From contig CAJTVD010000001.1 of the NCBI GenBank assembly GCA_910579495.1, positions 238,014-285,276 on the forward strand: a DNA stretch of 47,263 nucleotides. The letters are read 5' to 3'. The position numbers and the translations under genes are program-made. Under the pieces are notes generated by a model that made no database searches, was not told the origin of the DNA, and saw only the letters and a program-made list of their open reading frames with translations. The DNA comes from an uncultured Lachnospiraceae bacterium (GTDB taxonomy: Bacteria > Bacillota > Clostridia > Lachnospirales > Lachnospiraceae). This document shows positions 1 through 8,293 of the stretch, in pieces; position 1 is the stretch's first letter; each line of letters begins with the position of its first letter.

Positions 1-49
1 TAAACCAGCCGCTATCCCAGAATTATCCTCCCCTTTTTCACGGCATATA

Positions 50-916
50 TCAACCCTTCACTGCGCCGCTGACACCCTCCACGTAATATTTCTGGGTGCA
101 CAAAAACAAAATGGCAACGGGGATGGAGATCACCACCGCCCCGGCAGCAAAACTGCAGAACCACTGGTCAATGTACTCAATGTCCAGCATCTGGTAAAGG
201 CCTACCGCCACCGTATAATAATCCCTGTTTGGCCCGCACAGCACCTTTGCCAGCATAAAATCCTTGAAAGGGCCTGCGAAGGAGGTGAGCATAGTAAAAA
301 CCACCACCGGCTTGCTAAGAGGCATGATGATCTTGATCAGCACCTGCCACTTATTGGCACCATCCAATAGAGCCGCTTCGTCCAGCGCCATGGGTATGGT
401 ATCAAAAAAACCTTTTGCAATATGATAGCTGCATCCCGCGCCCCCAGCGTATACGGCAATCATGGCAACCCGCAGCATGGGGCCTTCATTCCATCCGATC
501 ATTTTAATTATATAGTAGACCGCGATCATGGACATGAACCCGGGGAACAGATGGATGATCATTGCCCCGTTCATCAGCGGCTTTCGCATTTTAAACCGCA
601 GCCTGGAGAGGGTATATGCCACCGATATCACGAAAAAGGTGGATATCAGGCAGCTTGCCGCCGCCACCAGGAAGGTGTTGAACATCATCTTCGGGAAATG
701 GAACACCGAATAGTCCGTAAACAGCTTCACATAGTTGTCCAGGGTATAGCTGGAGGGGAAAAAGGTGGAGCTATAAGAACCTTTCGTCCCCCGGAAGCTG
801 GTAAGGACCACCCAGAAGATCGGCATCAGCCAGATAAAGGACAAAATTGCCAGAAAAACATGTGCGCCTATTACCATTATTTTTTTCTTTAACGGATATC
901 TCTGAAATCCACTCAT
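50..916 (-). CDS. malG: Maltodextrin ABC transporter permease, MalG-type
   Basis: One of the two membrane subunits of a carbohydrate-uptake ABC importer (CUT1 family). It is 288 aa, the usual MalG length, with a first membrane segment near residues 15-35 and about five more. The EAA cytoplasmic loop that docks on the ATPase is visible as LDEAALLDGANKWQ followed by IIMPLS. Its ATG overlaps the malF stop by 4 bp (ATGA), so the two are translationally coupled in malE-malF-malG order. No ATPase gene lies in the visible part of the operon; the strand continues only 49 bp beyond the stop before the window ends. The maltodextrin substrate is inferred from the binding protein and from the nearby alpha-glucosidase and malQ; other oligosaccharides remain possible. 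Confidence 0.9.
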   Translation of the reverse strand: MSGFQRYPLKKKIMVIGAHVFLAILSFIWLMPIFWVVLTSFRGTKGSYSSTFFPSSYTLDNYVKLFTDYSVFHFPKMMFNTFLVAAASCLISTFFVISVAYTLSRLRFKMRKPLMNGAMIIHLFPGFMSMIAVYYIIKMIGWNEGPMLRVAMIAVYAGGAGCSYHIAKGFFDTIPMALDEAALLDGANKWQVLIKIIMPLSKPVVVFTMLTSFAGPFKDFMLAKVLCGPNRDYYTVAVGLYQMLDIEYIDQWFCSFAAGAVVISIPVAILFLCTQKYYVEGVSGAVKG

Positions 917-2289
917 CTGAACGCCTCCTCATTCTTATTTGAACCACTGAACTTAAAGGTCACCAGTGAAACAATCGCCAGCGTTATAAACGTCATAATG
1001 CCGATCACGGCCCCTACATCAAAGTACTGGTTCTCTATGGTCAGCTTATACAGCCAAGTGATCAAAAGGTCGGTCTTGCCCGCTGTGGAACCTACCGCCC
1101 TTGGCAGCCCTTCGGTAGTCAGGAAAATCACATTAAAGCTGTTGACATTCCCGGTAAATGTTGTGATCAGATAAGGAGTTGTGATAAACAGCATGTAAGG
1201 CAGTGTTATTTTCGTAAAGGTCACCACAGGCCCTGCCCCGTCCACCCTGGCAGATTCGTACAATTCCTGGGGGATATTCTGCAAGATCCCTGTCACCTGC
1301 AGCAGCGTATAGGGAACCCCCACCCAGATATTGATCAGGATAACGGATACCCTGGCCCACATGGTATTGGTAAAAAAGGGCAGGGACTCTTTCATGCCAA
1401 TGATCCCAAGGTTACGCAGAAGGATATTCACAGCCCCTTCCGGCTGAAGCATGGATTTAATGATCAGCAGCGTGACAAAATGGGGAATGGCAATGGTTAG
1501 CACAAAGAAAAACCGCCACATCTGTTTAGACCTGATTTCTTTCCAGTTGATAAAAAGCGCCAGCATCATGCCAAGGAAATAGTTGGAAAATGTAGCCGCC
1601 AACGCCCAGATAATGGTCCACCCCAAAACAGGCCAGAAGGTCTGCCCCAGGCTCCCACCAATATCCACGATCTTCCGGAAGTTTTCCAGCCCCACCCAGT
1701 CAAATAGGACCAGCTTGTTGTTTTCAACGCTGTAATTGGTAAATGCCATGCTGATCATAAATACCAGCGGCAGCACCGTAAATAAAAGCACCCCCGAAAC
1801 AGGAAGCAAAAGCAGGGACATGTGCAGGTTCCCGTTAAGCAGTTCCTGCACCTCTTCCCGCATGGAAGGAATATGTTTTCCCTCCTTTTTCATGGTTTCC
1901 AGTTTGTATGCCTGCTTCAGGGAGCTCCTGGCTGCAAGAAACGCAGCCAGCAAAATCCCCAGGGTTATAATGCCATAAAGAAGAATGATCAGGGAACGGT
2001 CCCCATCCACATACTCATAGATGCTTTTGGCCTCGTTCCATACCTTCTGCTGTTCCATATCGCCCAGGGTAATCAGTTTTTTCAGGTTATAGATGCCCCC
2101 CTGGAACAGGTAGAGCAGGACAGCCCCTTCCAACATCAGAAAAAGCACCCCTTTTATCACCTGTCCCCGGGCCAGGCAGCCGACGCCAAAAAGCACCGCG
2201 GAAAGCCGGGTAAGCCATGAACCATTTTTCAGGGCGTCCACAGCCGTATAGTTGTTTTCAAAGGAACTTCGTTTTTTCCTGGTTTTCAT
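913..2289 (-). CDS. malF: Maltodextrin ABC transporter permease, MalF-type
   Basis: Larger membrane subunit of the importer, 458 aa. An N-terminal extension of about 150 residues carries extra membrane segments (about 28-60 and 100-120) before the conserved permease core, as in long MalF proteins. The EAA loop appears as ELYESARVDGAG then KITLPYM near residues 345-370. It starts 20 bp after the malE stop and overlaps malG by 4 bp, so it is the middle gene of one transcription unit. With MalG it should form the transmembrane channel that accepts sugar from the MalE lipoprotein. Family assignment is firm; exact substrate is inferred from context. Confidence 0.9.
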   Translation of the reverse strand: MKTRKKRSSFENNYTAVDALKNGSWLTRLSAVLFGVGCLARGQVIKGVLFLMLEGAVLLYLFQGGIYNLKKLITLGDMEQQKVWNEAKSIYEYVDGDRSLIILLYGIITLGILLAAFLAARSSLKQAYKLETMKKEGKHIPSMREEVQELLNGNLHMSLLLLPVSGVLLFTVLPLVFMISMAFTNYSVENNKLVLFDWVGLENFRKIVDIGGSLGQTFWPVLGWTIIWALAATFSNYFLGMMLALFINWKEIRSKQMWRFFFVLTIAIPHFVTLLIIKSMLQPEGAVNILLRNLGIIGMKESLPFFTNTMWARVSVILINIWVGVPYTLLQVTGILQNIPQELYESARVDGAGPVVTFTKITLPYMLFITTPYLITTFTGNVNSFNVIFLTTEGLPRAVGSTAGKTDLLITWLYKLTIENQYFDVGAVIGIMTFITLAIVSLVTFKFSGSNKNEEAFR

Positions 2290-2309
2290 CTAAACCTCCC
2301 CCAATATTT

Positions 2310-3668
2310 TTATTCCACGCCGGAAGTATTGGCGCTTGCCTGGAAAGCTGTAAGCTTTTCCTGGGCATTTTCATGGGTAATCACGCCATCCCTCAATTCT
2401 GTCCCAAAGCTCTCGGCGGGTGTCCAGAAGTAAGCCATCTCTGTAAAGCTTGTTCTTGGCACTGCTATATTGTCTATGGTATAAGCGTCCACAGCCACCA
2501 CTTCGTCCTTTTGGATCTCCTCTTCCGCTACCAGTTTGTTATAGCAGGGGACATAGCCGCGCATTTCATAATGGGCTTTCTGGCTGTCATAGCCGCCCAG
2601 GTACATGGCAAGCTCAATAGCTACCTGGGGATTTGCCGTGGTTGACTTCACTCCGATAGCCTTTGCAGAGCTGAACGGGCGGAGCTGTACTTCACTGCCC
2701 TCTATGGTAACAGACGGCAGGGGGGCAACGCCGAAATTCTCCCCCAGCACTTCCTGGGTCTGGGCTGCCTGCCAGGTGCCGCAGAAATATGCATTCACAG
2801 CGCCTTCCCGCATCATGGCAATGGCATCCGCCGGGGAGGCAACTACCAGATTGTCATTGCCCACCAGGTCAACCAGATAATTGGTCATGGCGAGGGACTC
2901 CGGGCTATCCAGGGTAATGCCTGCCCCACGGTCTTTTCCCTCCGGCCCAAAGAAGTCACATCCTGCCGCCAGATAAAAAGAAGCCATGTAAAAACCGTCT
3001 GTTAAAGGAACCGCAACCTTCCCCTTTTCCAGCATGGCGTCCAGGGAAGTAATGTCCTCCTGGGAGAACACACTCTTATCATAGTACATAAAATATGTAT
3101 TGGTGGTCATGGGAACACCGTAAACGCCTCCATCTTCATAAGTAAGGCAGTCTACCAGGACACTGGGATATTCTGCACGGACTGTGTCCAGGTACTTGCC
3201 TCCCAGCTCTGCCAGACAGTTAGCCTGGCACAGGTTCTCCATCCCTGTAGATGAGAAAATAAATACATCTGCCGCCGCGTCAATATCCTGGGGAATCAGC
3301 TTTTTGGTCTCCGATTCTGTGCACACCCCGTAATTAAATGTAATGTCCCAGTTTGGGTGGAGCTGGGCGAACTGATCACACATGGTATTCAGCCACTGGC
3401 CATACTCCGGGTCCTGGTCCTCTGAAGGGCTCCACACAGTCAATGTACAGGTAAGGGGTTCCTCCTGGGATGCATCCTCCGCCCCGGTATCTTCACCCTC
3501 CGCAGGCTTCTCAGCATCCCCGGCCCCGTCCTTCTCTTCCGCCGGAGCCTGCTGCGTCCCTTCTGTCCCTGCACTGCTCTCCGTGGATTCCGCCGCTTTA
3601 TTCCCGCATCCTGCCAGAGATAAAATCATGGCTGCTGATAAAACGGCACTCAATAATTTCCTTTTCAT
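2310..3668 (-). CDS. malE: Maltodextrin-binding lipoprotein, MalE-type
   Basis: Extracellular solute-binding protein of family 1, 452 aa, that captures sugar and delivers it to MalF-MalG. The start at 3668 is chosen over an upstream in-frame codon because it follows a TCCTCC-complement ribosome site and gives a classic lipoprotein signal: MKRK, a hydrophobic stretch, then the lipobox SLAGC with the lipidated Cys at about residue 21. A Ser/Ala/Glu/Gly-rich linker (about 25-72) tethers the folded domain. The end of the protein is not truncated. It is the first gene of malEFG, under the promoter at 3734-3762 and a palindromic operator at 3699-3712. Substrate is inferred. Confidence 0.88.
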   Translation of the reverse strand: MKRKLLSAVLSAAMILSLAGCGNKAAESTESSAGTEGTQQAPAEEKDGAGDAEKPAEGEDTGAEDASQEEPLTCTLTVWSPSEDQDPEYGQWLNTMCDQFAQLHPNWDITFNYGVCTESETKKLIPQDIDAAADVFIFSSTGMENLCQANCLAELGGKYLDTVRAEYPSVLVDCLTYEDGGVYGVPMTTNTYFMYYDKSVFSQEDITSLDAMLEKGKVAVPLTDGFYMASFYLAAGCDFFGPEGKDRGAGITLDSPESLAMTNYLVDLVGNDNLVVASPADAIAMMREGAVNAYFCGTWQAAQTQEVLGENFGVAPLPSVTIEGSEVQLRPFSSAKAIGVKSTTANPQVAIELAMYLGGYDSQKAHYEMRGYVPCYNKLVAEEEIQKDEVVAVDAYTIDNIAVPRTSFTEMAYFWTPAESFGTELRDGVITHENAQEKLTAFQASANTSGVE

Positions 3669-3698
3669 ACTCGTTTTTCCTCCTGGTTTGATAGTTTT

Positions 3699-3712
3699 CG
3701 GTTTCGAAACCG
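3699..3712. promoter_or_regulatory. LacI-type operator of malEFG
   Basis: A perfect 14-bp palindrome (CGGTTTCGAAACCG) with the central CG typical of LacI-family sites. It lies between the predicted transcription start and the malE ribosome site, so a bound repressor would act as a roadblock or block promoter clearance. The likely ligand is the LacI-type protein encoded at 4737-5771. Confidence 0.7.
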
Positions 3713-3733
3713 GTTTAGTACATCCTGTTTCAT

Positions 3734-3762
3734 ACAATACTAAATTTTATTGAATATGTCAA
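3734..3762 (-). promoter_or_regulatory. Promoter of malEFG (sigma-A type)
   Basis: On the minus strand a consensus TTGACA -35 (3757-3762) and a TATTGT -10 (3734-3739) are separated by exactly 17 bp. The AT-rich setting and position about 65 bp upstream of the malE start fit a housekeeping promoter. Its predicted start places the palindrome 3699-3712 within the early transcribed region. Confidence 0.7.
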
Positions 3763-3896
3763 CATTTTTCACATATTTGTATCAAATATTTTAGGTATTG
3801 CAATTATATTTGTGCAATGTTATTATAAGCGTAATTATATTTTTCGGAAACGGTTGTAATTTATGCGAATCGTTTCTTTCCAGAAAGGAGATTTTA

Positions 3897-4679
3897 ATGA
3901 AAACGAACTTCCATACACACGTACAGCGGTGCAGGCATGCTGATGGCAACGCTGAAGATTACATAAAATCCGCCCTGCAGGCAGGGGTTTCCCAGCTTGG
4001 TTTCTCTGACCATGGCCCTTTTCCGGAAATTGATTTCGGAATGCGGATGCCCTTTTGCGAATTAAAGGACTATGTGGACGAGCTAAAGGCATTGACTGCC
4101 AAATATCAAGCTGATATAATTTTATGGAAAGGCTTGGAAATTGAGTATCTGCCGGAATTTAATGGCTATTATGAAGAATTGTTTCACAAATGGGATATGG
4201 ATTATCTATTGATGGGTGAACACTTTTACAAAAGCAGTGATGGGAAGACTGCCAATATCACCGAGGCCGCCTCCACGGCCCAATACCTTGATTACGCCCG
4301 TACTGTAGCGGAAGGCATGCGCACTGGTTTCTTTCAGGCAATCGCCCACCCGGATATCTTCATGATGGCTCCTTTTGCCTGGGATGATAACTGCAGGCGC
4401 AGCGCCGATCTGATCATTGATACCGCCGTGGCCACAGGGGTCATGCTGGAATACAACGCAAACGGTTTCCGCCGTGGCCAGAAACGGTTTCCCGACGGCA
4501 CGCGCTATCAGTATCCCCATGAAGCCTTCTGGGAGATGGCTGCGGAAGCCCCTGTTAAGGTGATTATAGGCTCTGACTGCCACAACCCGGCACAGGTATG
4601 GGACGATGCCATGGAACTGGCCCTTTGCAGGCTCCGCTCTCTGGGTATCACTCCCATAATGCAGTTAATGGAGCCCTGA
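3897..4679 (+). CDS. PHP-domain phosphoesterase (histidinol-phosphatase HisK-like)
   Basis: A 260-aa PHP-superfamily metallo-phosphoesterase related to histidinol-phosphatase. The trinuclear metal ligands are all visible: the HTH pair near residues 6-8, SDHG near 37-40, GLEIEY, GEHF, AHPD and the terminal GSDCHNP. The start at 3897 follows an AAAGGAG site at 6-bp spacing; the longer in-frame extension upstream runs through promoter sequence and is rejected. It is not near other his genes. It is divergent from malE and followed 57 bp later by a LacI regulator, so it may act on a sugar-linked phosphate rather than in histidine synthesis. That alternative is inference from context. Confidence 0.8.
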   Translation: MKTNFHTHVQRCRHADGNAEDYIKSALQAGVSQLGFSDHGPFPEIDFGMRMPFCELKDYVDELKALTAKYQADIILWKGLEIEYLPEFNGYYEELFHKWDMDYLLMGEHFYKSSDGKTANITEAASTAQYLDYARTVAEGMRTGFFQAIAHPDIFMMAPFAWDDNCRRSADLIIDTAVATGVMLEYNANGFRRGQKRFPDGTRYQYPHEAFWEMAAEAPVKVIIGSDCHNPAQVWDDAMELALCRLRSLGITPIMQLMEP

Positions 4680-4736
4680 CTTTCCCACTTCTGGCACACA
4701 CCCACTTTCCACCCAAACATAAGGAGCCAGAACCCC

Positions 4737-5771
4737 ATGAACATAAGAGATATTGCACGGCTGGCAAATGTAACGCCTGGTACGGTTTCCAAAGTGCTCA
4801 ACCACTATCCCGATATCAGCGAACATACCCGCCAGCACGTAATGAAAATCATACAGGAAAACCAATATACCCCCAGCAACAACGCCCGTTCTTTGAAGCT
4901 GTCCTCCAAAATCCCCCAAATTTGTATTGGGATGGAAAGCGTGTATAACTGGGTCTATCAGAATATGGCGGAACGGCTTTCCATCCGCCTGCATAATGCG
5001 GACCATACCATCTTGTTTTTTAATGACAATTATTATGCACAGAGTAAAACTGAAAAATTCCAGGAATTGCTTGTGTACATTGACAAACACAATATTACAG
5101 GCATGGTTTATTTCGGCGGCAATTTCAGTGAAATCCCTGCCCAGTATTTTCAGTCCCTGCCCTGCCCTGTCATTTTCGTCAATACGGTCCTGCCCAACTG
5201 CCTGGACACGGGGACTTACTCCAGCGTCCAGGTCAATCATTATGAGACTGCGTGGAAACAAATGGAATACCTTATCGAAAAGGGGCACAAGGATATCTGT
5301 ATGCTGATCTCTTCCCGGATCGACACCAGTATTTACCAGGTTAGATGGCAGGCGTATGAGGATGTGCTGAAAAAACACTCCCTGGAGCATTGCCTTTCCC
5401 ATGTGGTGGAGAGCGATTACCGTTGCCACCGTGCCCACAGGAATCTCACAGGCTATCTGACAGACCACCCTGAGATTACCGCCATCTGTTCCTCCGCCGA
5501 CATTATGGCACCGGGAGCCCTGCGGGCCATTCATGATATAGGAAAGGCTCCCGGCAGGGATATTGCCCTGATCAGCTTTGACGGGATCGAAAGCATGTCC
5601 TACTGTGTCCCTTCTATTGCTACCTTTGAACAGCCCCAGCCGGAAATGGTAAACTATATCTACGACCTTTTACTTGGGCTGATGGAAAATAAAAGGCAGC
5701 ACCAGCACATCACCTTCCATGCCAGGTTTATGGAAAATGAATCCTGCACAGGGACAGCAGGACAGGCCTAA
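4737..5771 (+). CDS. LacI-family transcriptional regulator (maltose locus)
   Basis: A 344-aa LacI/GalR repressor. The N-terminal helix-turn-helix is clear (IRDIARLANVTPGTVSKVLN), with Pro-Gly and Lys at the specificity positions that are Tyr-Gln and Arg in LacI. The hinge helix follows near residues 45-60, then a periplasmic-binding-type effector domain ending near residue 335. An AAGGAG site lies 10 bp before the ATG. It is transcribed away from malEFG behind the PHP gene, and is the natural candidate to bind the palindrome at 3699-3712 and to sense a malto-oligosaccharide. A second LacI protein (24950-25993) has different specificity residues, so the two probably read different operators. 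Confidence 0.88.
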   Translation: MNIRDIARLANVTPGTVSKVLNHYPDISEHTRQHVMKIIQENQYTPSNNARSLKLSSKIPQICIGMESVYNWVYQNMAERLSIRLHNADHTILFFNDNYYAQSKTEKFQELLVYIDKHNITGMVYFGGNFSEIPAQYFQSLPCPVIFVNTVLPNCLDTGTYSSVQVNHYETAWKQMEYLIEKGHKDICMLISSRIDTSIYQVRWQAYEDVLKKHSLEHCLSHVVESDYRCHRAHRNLTGYLTDHPEITAICSSADIMAPGALRAIHDIGKAPGRDIALISFDGIESMSYCVPSIATFEQPQPEMVNYIYDLLLGLMENKRQHQHITFHARFMENESCTGTAGQA

Positions 5772-5909
5772 TAAGGCGTCCCTGCACAGTGCCTCCTGCC
5801 TTCCAAAAGCACAAAAGGCTACAGACAAAACATTGTCCATAGCCCTATCTAAACCAGGCCTTTCTGCCGGGGAATCCCCCTGCGCTGCTCTTGCTGCCTG
5901 GCGTTGATC

Positions 5910-5965
5910 AGAACCTATACTCTGTACAATATTTCATCGGTTTGGATTGTACAGAGCCAAGTTCT
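5910..5965. terminator. Long inverted repeat between convergent genes
   Basis: The sequence CTCTGTACAAT at 5920-5930 is perfectly inverted at 5946-5956, with an outer AGAAC/GTTCT pair at 5910-5914 and 5961-5965. It lies between the LacI gene end and the converging alpha-glucosidase end (gap 5772-6036), where a shared terminator would be expected. There is no good U-tract on either strand, so terminator function is uncertain. The rest of the 265-bp gap shows only a second short inverted repeat (GTTAA/TTAAC at 5981-5999). Confidence 0.4.
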
Positions 5966-6036
5966 CTTGTAAAAGGGTCTGTTAAGTAAATCATTTAACT
6001 TCTTCTTATATTTCTGTTTATACCTGGCTTTCCCAC

Positions 6037-7692
6037 TTAGGCGGGAGCCTTAACTTTCCCTGGGGTGAAATAGATCCTTGCCTCATAAGGCGCCAGTACC
6101 ATCCCATCCCTCTCCCCGCCATAATTGCCAAGGAGCAATTGCATAGGTTCCTTTGGCACAGGGAAAGGGTAATCCAGGGTTTTCCCATAAAAATTGCAGA
6201 CCACCAGAAGCTGGGCATCTCCCAAAGTCCTGGTATAGGCGAAAATATTTTCATCCTCCGGCAGCAGCATCTGGAAATCGCCTTCCACAAATACAGGATA
6301 CTCTTTCCGCAGACGGATCAGCTCCTTATAGCAATGAAAAATGGAATTTTCATCTTCTATCTGGCTTTTTGCATTGATCTGCCTGTAATTGGGATTGACC
6401 CTGATCCAGGGAACCCCTTCCGAAAAACCGGCATTCTGGCTTTCATCCCACTGCATGGGTGTCCTGGCATTGTCCCGGCTTCTGGCATGGATGGATGCCA
6501 TCACGTCCTCTTTCCCATAGCCCTTTTCCAGCCGTTCCTGATAGAGGTTCAATGTCTCAATATCCCGGTATTCCTCTATCCCATAGGCAGCATTGGTCAT
6601 TCCCAGCTCCTCCCCCTGGTAAATATAAGGGGTTCCCTGCATCCCGTGCAGGAGGACCGCCAGCATTTTCGCCGACTCTTCCCGGTATTTGCCGTCATCG
6701 CCCCAACGGGAGACGATCCTGGGCAGGTCATGGTTGTTCCAGAACAGGCTGTTCCAGCCCCTGCCGTATAATTCCTTTTGCCAGCGCCCAAATACTTCTT
6801 TCAGCTTTAAAAATGGCAAAGGGGACAGATCCCATTTTTCTTTGCCTTCCTGCTGGTCCAGGCAAATATGCTCAAATTGGAATACCATGGACATTTCGCT
6901 GCCATCAGGATTGCTGTAAAGCTTTGCAAGCTCCGTATCCGCCCCCCAGGCTTCCCCCACTGTGACCAGGTCAGCCTTCTGGAAGGCCTCCCTGCTTAAT
7001 TCCCTTAAAAACTCGTGCAGCCTTGGGCCGTTATTGGTGATTTTCTTATCCGGCTCCTTGGCGATCTGGTCAATCACGTCCAGCCGGAAGCCCCCCACGC
7101 CCTTTTGGACCCACCAGTTGACCATATCATAGATCTCCTGGCGCAGCCTTGGGTTTTCCCAGTTCAAATCAGGCTGCTTAACGGAAAACTGGTGAAAATA
7201 ATACTGTTCCACCTCGGGGACCCATTGCCATGCAGGGCCTCCAAAAGCGGCTTTCATATCATTGGGCAAAACGCCCTCCCTGCCATCCCGCCAGACATAG
7301 TAATCATGATAGGGATTATCCCTGCCCTTTTTCGCCTCCTGGAACCAGAAATGCTCGTCAGAGGAATGGTTCAGCACCAGATCCATAATAATGCGGATAT
7401 GGCGCTTCCCCGCTTCCCTGATCAGATTTTCCATGTCCTCTAAATTGCCAAACATGGGATCAATATCCTGGTAATCGGAAATATCGTACCCATTATCATC
7501 CTGGGGCGACCTGCATACCGGGGAAAGCCAGATAGCATCAATCCCCAGATGCGCCAGATAATCCAGCCTGGAAATGATTCCCTGTATATCCCCTATGCCA
7601 TCCTTATTGCTGTCCGCAAAGCTGCGGGGATAAATTTGATATATCACCGCGCTTTTCCACCATTTTTCTGTGCTTTTCTTCTGTTCTCCCAT
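6037..7692 (-). CDS. GH13 alpha-glucosidase, oligo-1,6-glucosidase-like
   Basis: A 551-aa cytoplasmic glycoside hydrolase of family GH13 (subfamily 31 type) that splits short alpha-glucosides to glucose. Catalytic residues are visible: nucleophile Asp205 in GGFRLDVID, acid/base Glu247 in TVGEAWG and Asp322 in WNNHDLPR. The residue after the nucleophile is Val, which in this family usually marks alpha-1,6 (isomaltase-type) rather than maltase preference. No signal peptide is present, matching hydrolysis of imported oligosaccharides. It starts 20 bp after the SCP2 gene end and is probably cotranscribed with it. With MalEFG and MalQ it would complete intracellular breakdown of maltodextrins including branch remnants. 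Confidence 0.9.
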   Translation of the reverse strand: MGEQKKSTEKWWKSAVIYQIYPRSFADSNKDGIGDIQGIISRLDYLAHLGIDAIWLSPVCRSPQDDNGYDISDYQDIDPMFGNLEDMENLIREAGKRHIRIIMDLVLNHSSDEHFWFQEAKKGRDNPYHDYYVWRDGREGVLPNDMKAAFGGPAWQWVPEVEQYYFHQFSVKQPDLNWENPRLRQEIYDMVNWWVQKGVGGFRLDVIDQIAKEPDKKITNNGPRLHEFLRELSREAFQKADLVTVGEAWGADTELAKLYSNPDGSEMSMVFQFEHICLDQQEGKEKWDLSPLPFLKLKEVFGRWQKELYGRGWNSLFWNNHDLPRIVSRWGDDGKYREESAKMLAVLLHGMQGTPYIYQGEELGMTNAAYGIEEYRDIETLNLYQERLEKGYGKEDVMASIHARSRDNARTPMQWDESQNAGFSEGVPWIRVNPNYRQINAKSQIEDENSIFHCYKELIRLRKEYPVFVEGDFQMLLPEDENIFAYTRTLGDAQLLVVCNFYGKTLDYPFPVPKEPMQLLLGNYGGERDGMVLAPYEARIYFTPGKVKAPA

Positions 7693-7712
7693 ACCGCACC
7701 AGTCCCCTGCCC

Positions 7713-8054
7713 TTACTTTTTCTTCTTAGCTGGCTTTTCGGTAAGCTGCTTTAAGAAGGATGCCTTTCCCAGGTTCCCTTCTGCCCTCAGCTTGCCTGTA
7801 AGATATGCTTTCACCGGGTCTAGCCTGCCATTTGCCAGATCCAATATGGTAGCTGCGCTGGCGGTTACCAGAATGTCCCGGTCAAGGTAATCATAAGGCT
7901 CCACATTCACCTTGCCGTCCTTGATCTCCACATAAAAAGCACCTTCCCCTTCCCCTGTCACATTAAACTGGAATGCCACATGCTCTGTGACTTTGCTGGC
8001 GTCAGCGTCTGCATACGCTTCCTTTACACTTGCTACAAGTTCTTCATAAGTCAT
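7713..8054 (-). CDS. SCP2 sterol-binding-like domain protein
   Basis: A 113-aa single-domain protein of the SCP2 (sterol carrier protein 2) fold. The middle has the typical alternating strands (FQFNV, AFYVEIKDGKV, DILVTAS), followed by the conserved block ATILDLANGRLDPVKAYLTG. It ends in a lysine run (PAKKKK). In bacteria such small proteins are thought to bind hydrophobic ligands, but the role is unknown. It leads a two-gene unit with the alpha-glucosidase downstream; whether the pairing is functional is unclear. A TTTACG/TAGAAT promoter lies upstream. Confidence 0.82.
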   Translation of the reverse strand: MTYEELVASVKEAYADADASKVTEHVAFQFNVTGEGEGAFYVEIKDGKVNVEPYDYLDRDILVTASAATILDLANGRLDPVKAYLTGKLRAEGNLGKASFLKQLTEKPAKKKK

Positions 8055-8090
8055 TTGTTAACCCTCCCTGTGCTGTAAGTTGCTGTTTCC

Positions 8091-8120
8091 ATTCTATCAC
8101 AATTACTCCTTTTCCGTAAA
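8091..8120 (-). promoter_or_regulatory. Promoter upstream of the SCP2/alpha-glucosidase unit
   Basis: On the minus strand, TTTACG (8115-8120) and TAGAAT (8091-8096) are spaced by 18 bp, about 40 bp upstream of the SCP2-gene ATG. No LacI-type palindrome like those of malE or malQ is seen here. Confidence 0.45.
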
Positions 8121-8167
8121 GAATTATCAACATATTCTCATGGAAATCCAGTTGCCTGGGTACGCCC

Positions 8168-8257
8168 GGCTCATTGTAACAAACGCCGTTACGCTCCGCG
8201 AACCGGCTTATTGTATCAAACGCCGTTACGCTCCGCGAACCGGCTTATTGTAACAAA
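8168..8257. repeat. 37-bp repeat, two full tandem units plus a partial third (copy A)
   Basis: Units 8168-8204 and 8205-8241 differ at only two positions, and a third unit is cut off after 16 bp at 8257. Unit start on the plus strand is GGCTTATTGTAACAAACG and the unit continues through a GCG-rich core. The truncated third unit runs directly into the A-tract (U-tract on the minus strand) of the terminator at 8253-8288. Related copies occur at 9036, 21974, 39455 and 45321. Confidence 0.9.
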
Positions 8258-8288
8258 AAGGAGGATCTCCCACCTTGGGCATCCTCCT
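8253..8288 (-). terminator. Intrinsic terminator of the 210-aa coiled-coil gene
   Basis: On the minus strand an 8-bp perfect stem AGGAGGAT/ATCCTCCT (8281-8288 with 8259-8266) is followed at once by TTTTTG. It sits 6 bp after the stop of the gene at 8294-8926. Confidence 0.88.
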
Positions 8289-8293
8289 GCCTG

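Noticed and set aside
3897..4679. Histidine biosynthesis gene
   Set aside because: The protein resembles histidinol-phosphatase, but no other his gene is nearby and the context is sugar use, so the pathway was not assigned.
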